This document shows positions 52,247 through 63,780 of a stretch of DNA of 64,000 nucleotides, piece after piece; within the stretch, counting starts at the first letter, position 1; the number at the start of each line of letters is the position of its first letter. The translations under genes and the position numbers were made by a program. This DNA is from Triops longicaudatus (Eukaryota > Arthropoda > Branchiopoda > Notostraca > Triopsidae): the NCBI GenBank assembly GCA_022885665.1, contig JAGQDJ010000212.1, positions 124,001-188,000 on the forward strand, given 5' to 3'. The notes beneath the pieces are model-generated. The model was given only the letters and a program-made list of their open reading frames with translations. It ran no database searches and had not been told where the DNA came from.

Positions 52247-52644
52247 CTATGCACGCGAATCCTTCGAACTTTCATCTGCCAAACAAATAAAACACAAGAT
52301 CACATAATTCTTATCGATTGCCTGCTCGTGGTGGCTGCTACGCCGGCGTATTCAGTTACAGCGTAACACCACATTCCAGCTTTTCCTCCTGTTCTCATCT
52401 TCTCTGACGTTGATTCAAAGACAGACGTCCGTTCACTCGAGTGAAACAAAAGACACTTCTCTTCAAACATCCATCACGAACAAAACTTACCTGTCTCAAT
52501 CGTTTTCGTGTTAAACACCACTAAAAATTCCCTTCTTGCCATGCAATCGCGTAATAACGCAGAATTATCCAATAAATCGCCTAACATAACTCCACAAAGT
52601 CCAACAAGTGCCACTCCACCCCAAAACGGTGTGTGATAACTCAT
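52247..52644 (-). CDS. Candidate small membrane protein ORF, antisense to the PPxY gene
   Basis: Exons 52491-52644 and 52247-52275 would give 60 aa starting MSYHTPFWGGVALVGLCGVM, which contains one likely membrane helix. The donor is a perfect CAG|GTAAGT. I do not recognise the protein. It overlaps the first exon of the plus-strand model at 52541-52628, and it is unlikely that both are coding. The Gly-rich hydrophobic segment could simply be the antisense of the plus-strand Pro/Thr/Ser-rich segment. Confidence 0.25.
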
Positions 52645-53474
52645 CTTATCCTCTTCTGCCTTCACTTAATGCTGTCAACTATGTTTTTAAGGTTCTGACA
52701 CGGTTGTAACAGCCTCCGGGACGGAAATTACCACCAGTTTAGTTAGCACCGGCACTAACCACCTTCTTTACCCCGGTGTCACCAATCCTCTGACTTCACG
52801 GTCTCCGCCTCCGGCATATGACGCAGTTTTGTTGGTAATTAAACTTTTAATTATGAAGTTTCTTCGCTCGAAATATGTCACCAATTTTTTTAATTGTTGC
52901 AACCTGAAAATAAAAGTCTAATGATTAGTGCAAAATAACAGCAAAATATAAGAAAGCTAAAAGATAGCAGTTGACGAGTATTAAAATGTTTTACCAATAA
53001 TAAAGAGTAAGAAAATGCAGTAATAATAAAGAACTAGAAGCAGAGTAATATGAATAGCAGTAATAATGTTTGTAATTGCTTAATGACAGAGCAAAACGAG
53101 CCCGCCCTCTTACGAGGAAGCGACAAATCGCATTCCTGCTGCCAGAGCTGAAGGTAAACTGCATTACTACCGGCTAACTCAATTACTGGCAACGTATCCG
53201 CAGGCATAATGAATATTGGATTAGGTGTTCCGTCGGAAACTGAACCGGAAACGGAAGAAGACTCGTTAGGAGACCTGTACAATACGTGCGAGTGTTCATC
53301 ATGTCAGGTATTATTACTTTTGTCAATATTTCTGCCGCTTCAGTTAATGAAAGGTAACTCCCCAAGGGCCAGTACACCTACCAAGGGGAGAATGACATTG
53401 TCTTTCCGATGGAAACCCACGTCCTCATGCAAGAAGTACTGGCAGATGGAATGGCTTTCTGCTCGCTTATGTAA
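52541..53474 (+). CDS. Unrecognised protein with two PPxY-type motifs
   Basis: Five exons, 52541-52628, 52692-52834, 53090-53153, 53204-53307 and 53367-53474, join in consistent phase to 168 aa. The N-terminal third is rich in Ser, Thr, Asn and Pro. Two motifs, SPPPAYDAV and TSPPSYEEAT, resemble ligands for WW domains of Nedd4-family ubiquitin ligases. An acidic segment (ETEPETEEDSLGD), a small Cys cluster (CECSSC) and a conserved-looking C-terminus (FPMETHVLMQEVLADG) follow. Introns are 63, 255, 50 and 59 bp, all GT-AG. I see no signal peptide or membrane helix in this model, and an upstream exon may be missing. The family is unknown to me. The last acceptor at 53366 is the weakest choice. 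Confidence 0.5.
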
Positions 53475-54054
53475 ACAACGAGATTAGTACGAAGAAATAT
53501 GAAGAAATACGCGAAAATAGCTAGAGGGGAATTATTGAGCATTGAAACTGATTACAAAAAGTGTTATCAGCGCCCCAGTGATGACAAGGTATTGCTTTTG
53601 AGAAGATTAAATGCAAAAGTAGCTGATTGTATATCAGCCATGTAATCTCGGTGTAATTTAATCCATTTTTCGTAATACAAACAATACATTGTCGGAATTT
53701 CGGTTTTATTAATTACTTTTACCGGTAATCGAATGAATCACAATGTTTACAAGTAACTTTAGGTTCAAGAAAAGCCATTAGAGTGGAAAAATACCAAGAA
53801 AAAGGAATTAACTCAAGCAAGATAGAAGCTATTAAAAAACGAACACTAACATAGGGTAAATTGCATTAGTGCACTACTCGTGTTTTTCAGAGCTTTTTTC
53901 AAACGAAAACGCAATATTTGATAATTTATTTGACAGTTTAGGGATTTCAAGGTAACTATACAAATATTCATAACATTATCGCAAGAATCTGAAGGTTATT
54001 GTAAGTTAGACTCAATAAATGTACTTTTTCAACCAATTTTAGAACAAAATTGAA
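53475..54054. other. Intergenic, no gene seen
   Basis: AT-rich sequence between the PPxY gene and the kynureninase relic. No exon, RNA gene or bounded repeat could be identified. Confidence 0.4.
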
Positions 54055-54445
54055 GCAACGTGCACAGGTTCAAGCTACTGCAAAGACGAATGTGAAGCTT
54101 TCTGACGTTTCACGACAAAAACGGGAGCTAATCTCGTCACGAAAGGCAATCTTCCTTCGCAATAACATGTTTTGAAAGCAATGGTTCAAGTAGTTCGATT
54201 TAGCCGGAGAAGCTTAAAGGTAGAAGCACGGCTAAAAGTCAGTACAAAAGGACTTACGATTGCTTCAAGAAAGGTTTTTCATTTGTAAATGCACTCTAAG
54301 GAGAGAAACGGGGGAACATCACGGTTGCCAACGAATTTCCGCGACCTTGAAGCCCAGAAGGGCGTAATCACTATTAATGGCGATGGGTGACTTGAAGTTT
54401 CTGAGAAAAGGAAGTATGAAGTGCCTTATCAGTAATTGCTGTTTC
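54055..54445 (-). pseudogene. Decayed kynureninase 3' fragment
   Basis: The minus strand retains degenerate copies of the last two kynureninase exons. GACGAGATTAGCTCCCG near 54130 corresponds to GATGAGATTAGCTCCTG in the intact gene. GTGATTACGCCC with GTTGGCAACC near 54330-54375 matches the exon 8 stretch GTGATTACGCCC...GTTGCCAGC, and a GTAAGTCC donor remains near 54260. The acceptor before the last exon is lost and the frame is broken. The fragment lies just downstream of the two intact genes and suggests an older third copy. Confidence 0.6.
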
Positions 54446-55096
54446 GCATTTGATCCATTTCCATGTCAGCTTTCTTACAGTCTTTATTTTTGTGATAAAG
54501 TTTTAGACGAAATTCTATTATTTTTAAGAAATTAGAGAAAAAAAGTAAAGCGGCAACACTGTAACTCTTTCCATTAATGTAATTGACCAAAGTAGCTAAA
54601 TGCATTCGATTACTTTCCATTCAGATAAAGTAAACGGCTGTTTTGGACCAGCAAATAGTTTTTTCTCACTTGTTGATTTATTTTCTCCATTTTTTTAAAA
54701 TTTTTTAATTCAAGGAGCATGGTTCACTTGTTTCTTAACATTGTCAATATTTACTTGTTTGGTTTCGATCAGCTATCATGCTTTTGTTTACAGCTTCATT
54801 CAAGTTCACGAAACGTTTTAGGTGAAAAATATCCTCAGTCTAATCTACTTGAGTTGTAAAGAAAACGTATGAGAAAGCATATAGGCAACGCTGCAAAGCT
54901 TGTGTACATTTTTTGTTTAGAGTTCACGAAATACTTTACATTTTGCAGAATTTAGGGATTTAAGAAACGTTTTATGTTATTGAGCATGTATTGACTGTAG
55001 TTATAAGCCCGTATTCCTTCTAAAGTGTGTAAAACGTACAAAAGCAGTATAAAGTTTTTAACCATAATAAGTTCGTCATGAAGCTCTGAAGTTTCG
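54446..55096. other. 3' flank of the first kynureninase gene
   Basis: AT-rich sequence between the relic and the intact gene. It probably includes the 3' UTR. I could not extend the relic's kynureninase similarity into it, and no other feature was recognised. Confidence 0.4.
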
Positions 55097-58000
55097 TCAT
55101 GCAGAATGGGCAGATGCGGCTGTTAAGGCTTGCTGCAGAATGACTATAAATCTGTGAACATCGCCGAAAGAGTTGTACAAAGGCACAGGAGCTAATCTCA
55201 TCACCGATGGCAATCTCACGTCGCACTGAAGAACGTTTTGAAAGAGGGGAAAATAAAAAATGATGATTTTTTAAACAGTTAAGGAGTTCAATTCATGGAA
55301 GGAGCTTTCCAATCAATAAGTCAAGAGAAATAACTTACGATAACTCCACGTTTTTCCAATTCTTCGTGAACTTGTTTCAAAGGAATGGAAAAGATCAACG
55401 AGAGCTGGCAACCCCGCTCTCCAGGCGAAGTGGGCGTAATCACTTTGAGTAAGGGGGCTTCCAGAGCTACTTGAAACTTCTCAAGACAAAGCTCCAAGTA
55501 CCCTGTTAGTAACAGCTGTTTCTCTAGTAATCTTTCCATACCTGCTTCCTCAAAAATCTAGGAAAAGGTTTCATGAGATTTATCATGAATTTTTATATTC
55601 ATATGAAGCTCAATTTTAACACTGATTAACTTAATCAAAGTTTTACTTGCTTAAGCTTTAATGTCGTTTACATTTCCTATTGTAAGGTAAATTTATTTTC
55701 GTTTTATTTGTAAAAGTTGCCAGGAAATAACTGGCAACTCTGTAAAAGTGTCTTGAGGCGTTATTACTTCCAAGCTGGCCAAAAGTGGCGCTACTAGCCA
55801 CGGTGGGGGGTTACAGAGTCGAAAACGGTCAGCTCCAGTGGCAGGATCAATGGCTTTTTTCATTTCAAAGCGCGTGTCAGTTTTGTTGCCCCACCAACCT
55901 TCCAAACATGGAGTAATGTCGTGATTTCTGCGATGGACGAACGCTCCAGCAATACCGCCCGCTCCGGAATTCAAATACTGTTACATAATGCAAATCAAAT
56001 TAAGGTTGCCAGCATGAAAAAGGCACGTGTACTTTATATGAACACCAGCACGCAAAATCCACGTTCCATTCATGGAGTTTTAATTCAACGTTTCCAACAG
56101 CGTGGGCCAGATCCCAGCCAACAATGCAACCGTATTGTTGTGCAGCTCTTGTAATCCGCTCTATATCCATTTTCTGGCCTGCAATTTTGAAATCATTGTC
56201 GTTTTTGTTTGTTTCCTTTAGTAGCTTCGACTTAAAAGATTAAGCGTAATACGAAATAAACCAATAATAGACGGAAAACAGTGAAGTAAACTAAAAATAA
56301 GAGTCGTCAATAAAATAAATGACACAAAATTTTAGAATTAAAACTAGTTAAATACAAAAATAAGAAACTAAATCTGATTGAACAATGTAATTGAGATAAG
56401 AAAGGCTAAGAATTAAATCTTTACCGGTGTAATATTGTACGCCGGAAAGCATTACAAGGGCAATTGTGTCTCCTTGGTCATTTAGAACATCCAAAATATC
56501 TTCGACGCGTAAGATTTCTTCTCCGGCACGGGGTTTAAGCACCAGTAAGCCATTTTCTTCATTGTAACCATGCATGCGTAGTTGCGATGCAACAGCATAC
56601 TAAAGTAAACAGTCTTTATACGTCAATAGAAATTCCCTCCATAACTTGCCAAATAATTTACCTTAACTACACATTTCTCGCACAAATGCAAACGTTTCTG
56701 TACCAGAATATTTATGTTTTGTTGAAATTCACATAGTATATTAAAGAATTTCGGGAAAACTGCAGTGATGCAACATGCTGTATTTGTATTCTAAGCCGGC
56801 TAGACGAGTTCTCAATGACTCGCGTTCCTTGTAATGGCTTTAGGCTACAGTCATTTCAGTCTACGACAAACTAGTTTTCACGTAATTATCGCGACATCCT
56901 CGCTCATTCTTACAGCAAAATACTTTTTAGGCATTTCTTAGAATACTACTCTTAAATTTTACCCTACTTTATGAAAAGTAACAAACTTAAACCAGTTTTA
57001 GTCAGCTTTATTTCAAAATTGGTATAAACAGCTTCCGCCCTTGTATGGCGTCTCTCCGAGATGGCTGGCATGCAAAGTGCACTGCTAGACCCCACAGGTA
57101 CGATATTGCGAAATTCAGGATACTTTTAACTACTTAATCAAGTATTGTTAGATTAGATACATATTGATTCGGCCATCTTATTGTGACGTTATATAAAACA
57201 GTATGGTTCAACGACCGGAAACTCACAAGCGCCATTTTAAGGAAAATTGACGGAAGAAAATTGACTGTTTGTAAGCTTACTTGATCAGAGGGGAACGTAT
57301 GATCTTCTATCACAATCTTGTAACGCTGACTGGTTGGTTTGTAAAACGCCAACATGAGCAAATGCAAGTTGACTGTCAAACCATTCATCACAGCAATTTC
57401 TTCGGGAAACTTCGCTCCAACCACGTTCATTACCTTCTCTTTCACTTTTAAGTCGCACAACGCTGCAGGCAATCTTCCATTAAAGTGCATCAAAACGCCC
57501 CTAAAAATGAAATGCAATTAGAACTTAATGCACAAACTTACAATTCAAGTTGTTGCACTAAACCGCAGTTAAAACAGAACAAAACACACTTCTATTGCAA
57601 CTACGCAAAAGAAAACACTAATAAAATATTCCATGAAAGTAGAAAACAACACTTTCAATTACAATTTAACAGTGGTAAATAAATATATTCCATAATGACA
57701 CGTTCCAGTTTAACAGTGAAATATTCCATTAAGGAACAACAACTTCAGTATAACAATGGACAATAAAATAGAATTTTTTCCATTCATGTTCTTTGAAGTC
57801 AACGAAATTAAATGCTGTTTGTTGTGTGCAACAAAATGCATTTCTTTGCTGAACAGTCGTTGTCGTACCGAGAACTTTTCAGAGTCAAACTAGGAAATGA
57901 AACAGACCAACGAATATTTTCTTTACAAATATAACAAAATATACCAAGAAAAAAATTGTACGGCAATAATTATAAATTGAAAATTATTAAAAACTGAAAC

Positions 58001-58514
58001 TGCTCTTAATTTTTATTTCCGAATTTAAATTCGTAACTTACCAGTGTGCCCAATCATTCAGTAGTTCATTCATGTAAACATCCGTCTGCCGAGGTTTCAA
58101 CCCCAAAGAATTACCGCAGAAATAAACACATTCTTCCTCCAAATTAACCTCGTTGGCATCAACTGAAATAAAACGAAAGAAACAATAGACATGTATATTG
58201 AAATGCCTCTAAATAAAAACGATGAAACTCCTTTTACTAAAAATAATGTTTACTTGTAGGGATATCTTTTTTAAGTGGGTACGCAAATTTGTGTCGAAAT
58301 GACGCCAATGGGTCCAATGAATCGAGGATGTTCGCAAAATCGGAAGACATAATTTCTCTCCCGTGTTTTTCCGCCAAATGTGTCAACCAGACAGTTGGAG
58401 ATTCCTTAAAAATTTAATATTTATAATTAATCGTTTAAATTACTCTTATTAACCACACTTCACCTTCATTGAGTGTGTAGCGAGGGTATTGCGTAATTCC
58501 TGTAGTGTCTCCAT
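55097..58514 (-). CDS. KYNU: Kynureninase, copy 1
   Basis: Nine exons join to 473 aa (human 465): 58464-58514, 58254-58404, 58042-58162, 57281-57500, 56425-56599, 56033-56178, 55768-55977, 55339-55557, 55097-55225. This PLP enzyme cleaves kynurenine and 3-hydroxykynurenine to anthranilates plus alanine. VYFCGNSLGLKPRQ and MNGLTVNLHLLML match the family. WDLAHAVGNVELKLHEW and CSYKYLNSGAGGIAGAF surround the PLP-binding Lys (about residue 288, the last of exon 6). PTSPGERGCQLSLIFSIP and RLAPVPLYNSFGDV near the C-terminus also match. Exon lengths are identical to those of copy 2. The gene looks functional. A glutamate-decarboxylase identity was considered and dismissed. Confidence 0.95.
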
Positions 58515-59506
58515 GGTAAGTACGGATGTATCAAACACGCGGTAAAGTTTAATCTAGCCTCAACTAATTATGGCAAGAATTTCAACCCAGTAATGCAAAG
58601 GATTTAACTTGAAGTGAAAGAGCTCCACACATTAGACTGCCCAGTTGGAGCTTTCTGGACACAATTATGCGTGAAAACCAGTTTGTGTGCTTTTGCAGAC
58701 ACACACTACAACACACCTCCCTTTCGTTTCTCGGGGGGCAAAACTTCTGTTTCTACGCCAAACCAGTCACACTATCATCAAAACTGGTTTCAAGGTGAAA
58801 GCTAGAGGAAACTTTAAATAGATTATCATTTTTCGCCGAAGGTGTATTACCTGGTAGCAACATGTCCTTTAAAATCTTATCAACAAAGATTATCGTCTCA
58901 TCAAAGGTGTCTAGTGTCTACCAGGTAGTCTGGAAACTAACCAAAGTTTCATTTCCCCGTAGAGGTATATAAAGCTTGTTACTAGGGTTGCCCTAGTAAA
59001 GGAATTCCTGTAAACATTCCCATATCTTCGTTAATGAGGTCTCTCGTTCCCCGAATCCCGTTAAGCCGAGATTCACTTTCCTTTCCCCAAATAAAGTGTT
59101 TACATAAAAGGTAAATGTCTTGCGCATTGCAGTACTTTCCAATTGTAATGCTAAAATTGAAGCAAATAAGAAACATGGGTAAAACCTCGAAAAGAATACA
59201 AGTTTGGATAGAAGACTGCACTACTGCGCACTATAGGATGCTACACTGCATTACAGCACAGCAAACGCCGTTGCAAACTGACAAAGCGTCATACGTAAGG
59301 AAAGAAACTAAACCACCACAAAATGGTTGTTTTTAAATTGCGAAAATCGGGCCAATTGTAACAAAAATTATTTCCTTAATACAGGTGTTTTGTACAGACG
59401 CTCAGATTACAGTTAAACACGTGCACTGAATGAAGACTGGGAAAAACACGAAATGTTACAATTGACTTGCGTTTCTAATTATGTTGCTATCAATCTTTCA
59501 AGCGTG
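58515..59506. other. Interval between kynureninase copies, with duplicated 5' flank
   Basis: The first 600 bp or so resembles 62573-63190 (for example GAAAACCAGTT, TTTTGCAGAC and TTACTAGG in the same order). The duplication unit therefore included the promoter of the gene. A TATATAA near 58967-58973 is not obviously a promoter. No separate gene is seen. Confidence 0.55.
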
Positions 59507-62500
59507 TTATGTAGAATGAGCTGACGCGGCAGTTAAAGCTTGTTGGAGGATAACTATAAATCTGTGAACGTCGCCGAAAGAGTTGTACAAAGGAGTGGGA
59601 GCTAATCTCATCACCGACGGCAATCTCACATCGCACTAAAATGTTTTGAAAGAGAGCAAATATGAAAATAATAACTTTTTTTTTACAAAATTAAGAACCT
59701 CAACTTATCGAAAGAGCTTTCCAATCAATAAGCCAAGAAGTACGACTTACGATCACTCCACGTTTTTCCAATTCTTCGTGGACTCGTTTCAAAGGAATGG
59801 AAAAGATCAATGAGAGCTGGCAACCCCGCTCCCCAGGCGAAGTGGGCGTTATTACTTTGAGTAATGGAATCTCCAACGCTTCTTGAAACTTCTCAAGGCA
59901 AAGCTCCAAGTACCCCGTTAATAGCAGCTGTTTCTCTAGTATTCTCTCCATGCTAGCTTCGTCGATAATCTAGAAATAATTCATGTAGTGCATCACTTAT
60001 TTTTACATTCACCTAATTTTAATTACAGTATGGAATTGTATGATTTAATTTTATGTACATATACAAAGTTAATGTTCCACTGTATTTTATTAAACTTTAA
60101 TGTTCGTTTTATTGTTTATACTTGTATGCGTACTATCTTTTTATTATATTTAACAAAGTCAAAGGAAATGAATAGGTAACACTGTCAAAGCGCTCTAGTT
60201 ACTTCCAAGCTGACTAATAGTGGCGCCACCAGCCAAGTTGGGGGATTACTAAGTCGGAAACGGTCAGCTCCAGTGGCAGGATCAATGGCTTTTTTCATTT
60301 GAAAACGCGTCTCCGTTTTGTTGCCCCACCAACCTTCCAAACATGGAGTAATGTCGTGATTTCCGCGATGGACGAACGCTCCAGCAATACCGCCGGCTCC
60401 GGAATTCAAATACTGTTTAGACAACGAAAATTAAGTTACGGTTGCTAGCATTGAAAAGGAATGTGTACTTTATACGAGCACCAGCATGCGAAATCCACAT
60501 TCCATTCATGGAGTTTTAATTCAACGTTTCCAACAGCGTGGGCCAGATCCCAGCCAACAATGCAGCCGTATTCTTGCGCAGTTTTAGTAATTTGCTTTAT
60601 ATCCATTTTCTGACCTTTAATTAAGGAAATTAGTCATTTTTATTAGTTTCCTCTTGTAACATCGACTTAAAACTTTAGTTGTTATTGCGAAATAAACGAA
60701 CAACATTCAAGAAATTTAAAAATTAAAAAGTTCTTAGTAAAACAAATTATACAAAAATAAATAAAAAGCTGTTAAAATAGAAAAGTAGTGAACTAAAACT
60801 AGTTAAATATGCAATTGAGATCACAGAGAATAAGTATACGAGATTTACCTGTGTAATATTGAACACCGGAAAGCATTACAAGAGCAATGGACTCTCCTTC
60901 GTCCCTTAATACGTTCAAAATATCTTGAAGTCGTAAGGTTTCTTCTCCAGGACGGGGTTTAATTACCAGTAAGCCGTTTTCTTCGTTATAACCGTGCATT
61001 CGGAGTTGCGATGCAACAGCGTACTAGAAAAAACACAAGTTTAAGCTTCACCTGTATCTTTCAATAAAAAATCCTGCTATACATTCATATATCGAAAACT
61101 GTTCTATAATTAAAGTTCTAAATATCACGCAATTGTGACCTGATTCATAGCGGATGAAAGCAATACTTAAAAATATAATCACATGACGGCCATGAATTCT
61201 AAGCCGGTTAGACAGATTCTCAACAGCTTGTAGTCCCTGTTATGGCTCGTGCTAGTGTTTGTCAGCTTCACGACTGACTGTAATTATCCCGTGATTATCT
61301 CTTTTATCCGTCATCATCCTTATTTTAAGACAAAACTCAGACATTTTACTTATTAATATTTTAAAGTTCATCTCCATTGTACTTAATATAACAAGATAAA
61401 ACCATCTTATTCCGCTGTTGGAAGAAATGCCTAGTGACATTCTTTCTAGGCATCACAAGTAGGAAAATTTAAGCTAGCGAAGAATTAAAGTAAGCACTGC
61501 AAACGTTCAGTTGCTTTATCGGATAGATTCTGATTCTAATAGCTCATAGTGACTGTCAACCTCAAAAGCCTTGATTGTCAAAAACTGCAAAGCAAAATGG
61601 CAGATAGATCTATCATTTTTAGGAATTCTTACTTGATCAGACGGGAATGCATGGTCTTCTATCACAATCTTATAACGTTGAGCGGTTGGTTTGTAGAATG
61701 TCAACATGAGCAAGTGCAAGTTGACCGTTAAAGCGTTCATCACAGCTATTTCTTCCGGAAACTTGGCGCCCACCACATTCAGCAGTTTCTCCTTCACTTT
61801 CAAGTCACAAACTAACGTTGGTAACTTTCCAGTAAAGTGCATCAAAACTCCCCTGGAAAATTAAAATGTAATTGAAGGCGATGAAGCTTAGGACTGACAG
61901 CTAATACTTTGCTATTTTTATAAGCTTAAAAAACAAGCAATGGAATAAAACGCAACAATGAATAATCCCAAAAATCTGTTAAAACAATTTTAATTTTCAA
62001 CGAAAAAAAATCGACAATCAGCACAGTTGAAATTGCACAACTGAAACACGTTACATTCAAATATTGACCATGTTCACACATCAGCGTTATCTTTCAATTT
62101 TTAACTTACAAGTGTGCCCAGTCGTCCAGTAAATCGTTCATGATAGAATCAATTTGGCGGGGTTTCAATCCCAAAGAATTTCCGCAGAAGTAAACACATT
62201 CTTCTTCCAAATTAGCTTCATTCGTATCAACTGCAATTAAGCAGTAAAAAAAATAAACACTTTAAAATCAATAAAATTGTTCCGTTTCAAAGTATAGTAG
62301 ACATACTTTTAGGATTATCTCTTTTGAGTGGGTAAGCGAATTTCTGCCGAAATGACGCCAGCGGGTCCAATGAATCAAGCAAATTCGCAAAATCGGAAGA
62401 AATTATTTCTTTTCCGTGTTTTTTTGCTAAATTTTTTAGCAAAACACGTGGGGATTCCTTTTAAGAACTTTCCATTAGTTTCATTTAACAAATAAAATTG

Positions 62501-62572
62501 CTGTCACTAGAATTACTTCACCTTCACAGAATGCGTGTCAAGAATTTTCTGTAGTCCCTGTAGCGTTTCCAT
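59507..62572 (-). CDS. KYNU: Kynureninase, copy 2
   Basis: Nine exons join to 473 aa: 62522-62572, 62307-62457, 62110-62230, 61633-61852, 60849-61023, 60469-60614, 60203-60412, 59751-59969, 59507-59635. Every exon length equals that of copy 1, so this is a tandem duplicate in the same orientation. The PLP Lys region (CSYKYLN), WDLAHAVGNVE and RLAPTPLYNSFGDV are intact and no frame break is present. At the exon 3/4 junction copy 1 encodes Trp and this copy Leu. Introns have diverged much more than exons, which indicates selection on both proteins. Whether the two copies differ in substrate preference or expression cannot be told from the sequence. Confidence 0.95.
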
Positions 62573-63189
62573 AGTATCGGCGAGTGTAAAAACACTGTGT
62601 AAATTATTTCGTAGTCCGGCTTAGTTACTAGAAGAATCCTGTAGTGTAAAGGACTGAAGGCGAAGTGAACGAGCTACACATTAGGCCGCTCAATTTGAGT
62701 ATTCTCTCACGTAGTTATACGGAAAACCAGTTGGACAGTTTTGCAGACGGGCCTCCCATTTGTCCAGGAATTTTGGTTTCTTTTTCTTTTGCTAACCGAA
62801 GTTTGTTTGGCAAAAAAAAAATTAATTCCATGAAACTGGTTCCAGATACGAAAGATTCGGGAGCTTTCCGAGAAAAAAATAAATAAATATGGGTTCACTG
62901 GGAGCGAACCAATACTTGAGCCAAATGGAGCCCCTCTGTGGAAGGTCAGTTTGTTCTAAAACTTGCTCCTTACATGGAATCCTAAGTTTCTGTTCCCCCA
63001 TAGGGACGTAAGATTTTTTTTTACTAGGATGACCTCAAGAAGTGACTTCTTTGAACGAATACTTCTCTCATACTAGTGTCTCTCGACCTCTAAATTCCGC
63101 AAATTTATGCAAAAATTGGTCATTTTTCATGGATTTTATACATCAAATGCACATGTCGCTGGTTTGCAGTCCACAATGATATCTTTAAC
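62573..63189. other. 5' flank of kynureninase copy 2
   Basis: It is similar to the flank of copy 1 at 58515-59100 and probably contains the promoter. No other gene is visible. Confidence 0.5.
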
Positions 63190-63225
63190 GGTGGTAAAGG
63201 AGTGACGGTACAATGTGGGCACTTT

Positions 63226-63233
63226 CCTGCTCA
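63226..63233. repeat. Target site duplication, left (CCTGCTCA)
   Basis: Eight bases directly before the left end of the miniature element, identical to those at 63492-63499. Confidence 0.85.
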
Positions 63234-63491
63234 CAGAGGCGCAGCTAGGAATTTGTTTCGGAGTAGGCCTGTACACTCAAACGCCCCTCAATTTGCTTCA
63301 ATTCAACTAAAATTTTATTTGCGGGGGGCCAGCTAGTATTAGCTCACCGGCCCACGCAACAAGATATTCGTAAATTCATGTGCATCAATGTAAGACCTGC
63401 TACAATTGCGAAAAGGAGGAGTCAAGAATTTTTTTTAAGGATTTCGGGGTAGGCCTGGGCCTGCCGGGCCTACCCCCTGGCTGCGCCACTG
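63234..63491. mobile_element. hAT-type miniature inverted-repeat element (MITE)
   Basis: A 258-bp element begins CAGAGGCGCAGCTAGG and ends CCTGGCTGCGCCACTG, which are inverted copies with few mismatches. It is flanked by perfect 8-bp duplications CCTGCTCA. Ends of the form CAGNGGCG and 8-bp duplications are typical of the hAT superfamily. It has no transposase and is therefore non-autonomous. Intact duplications suggest a fairly recent insertion. Confidence 0.85.
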
Positions 63492-63499
63492 CCTGCTCA
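63492..63499. repeat. Target site duplication, right (CCTGCTCA)
   Basis: Exact copy of the eight bases at 63226-63233. Confidence 0.85.
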
Positions 63500-63780
63500 T
63501 TACGTTTCACTTCACGCACAGACAAAATTCCCGACAAAAGTTACACTCATAAGAGGATCTAGTGTCCTGGATATCAAACGAAGTATTGTACGCTTCAAGA
63601 AATGAAAAACAAGATCAAACGGCCGTGAAAACTTCGAGGCTCTTCCAACTGTATAAAAACGAGATGTTGGGTACACAATTTGAACTCGGGTATACGGTGA
63701 TTTGTCGGTGTGTTTTGCGATAAGGAAACAAGTTGATTGCTTTTTCTCTTTAAAAAGATACACAATGGACTTAAGGCTAC

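Larger units (their letters stand above)
63190..63780 (-). repeat. Old dispersed repeat, copy B, split by a hAT element
   Basis: On the minus strand this region matches copy A (37398-37715) on both sides of the hAT insertion. GAAAGTGCCCACATTGTACC lies on one side, and GTGTAACTTTTG, GGAAGAGCCTCGAAG and CTTGTTTCCTTATCGC on the other. Its family and total length are unknown. Confidence 0.7.

Noticed and set aside
53209..53487. Read-through frame with a membrane-like LLLLSIFLPLQL stretch
   Set aside because: Treating 53308-53366 as a 59-bp intron gives a more protein-like C-terminus; the hydrophobic run is the translated intron. Not fully excluded.
55097..62572. Glutamate or cysteine-sulfinate decarboxylase identity for the tandem PLP genes
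   Set aside because: The VNLHLLML, WDLAHAVGNVE, CSYKYLN and APVPLYNSF blocks are specific to kynureninase.
63234..63491. SINE-type retroposon
   Set aside because: Inverted ends and 8-bp duplications indicate a DNA transposon; no pol III boxes or A-rich tail.
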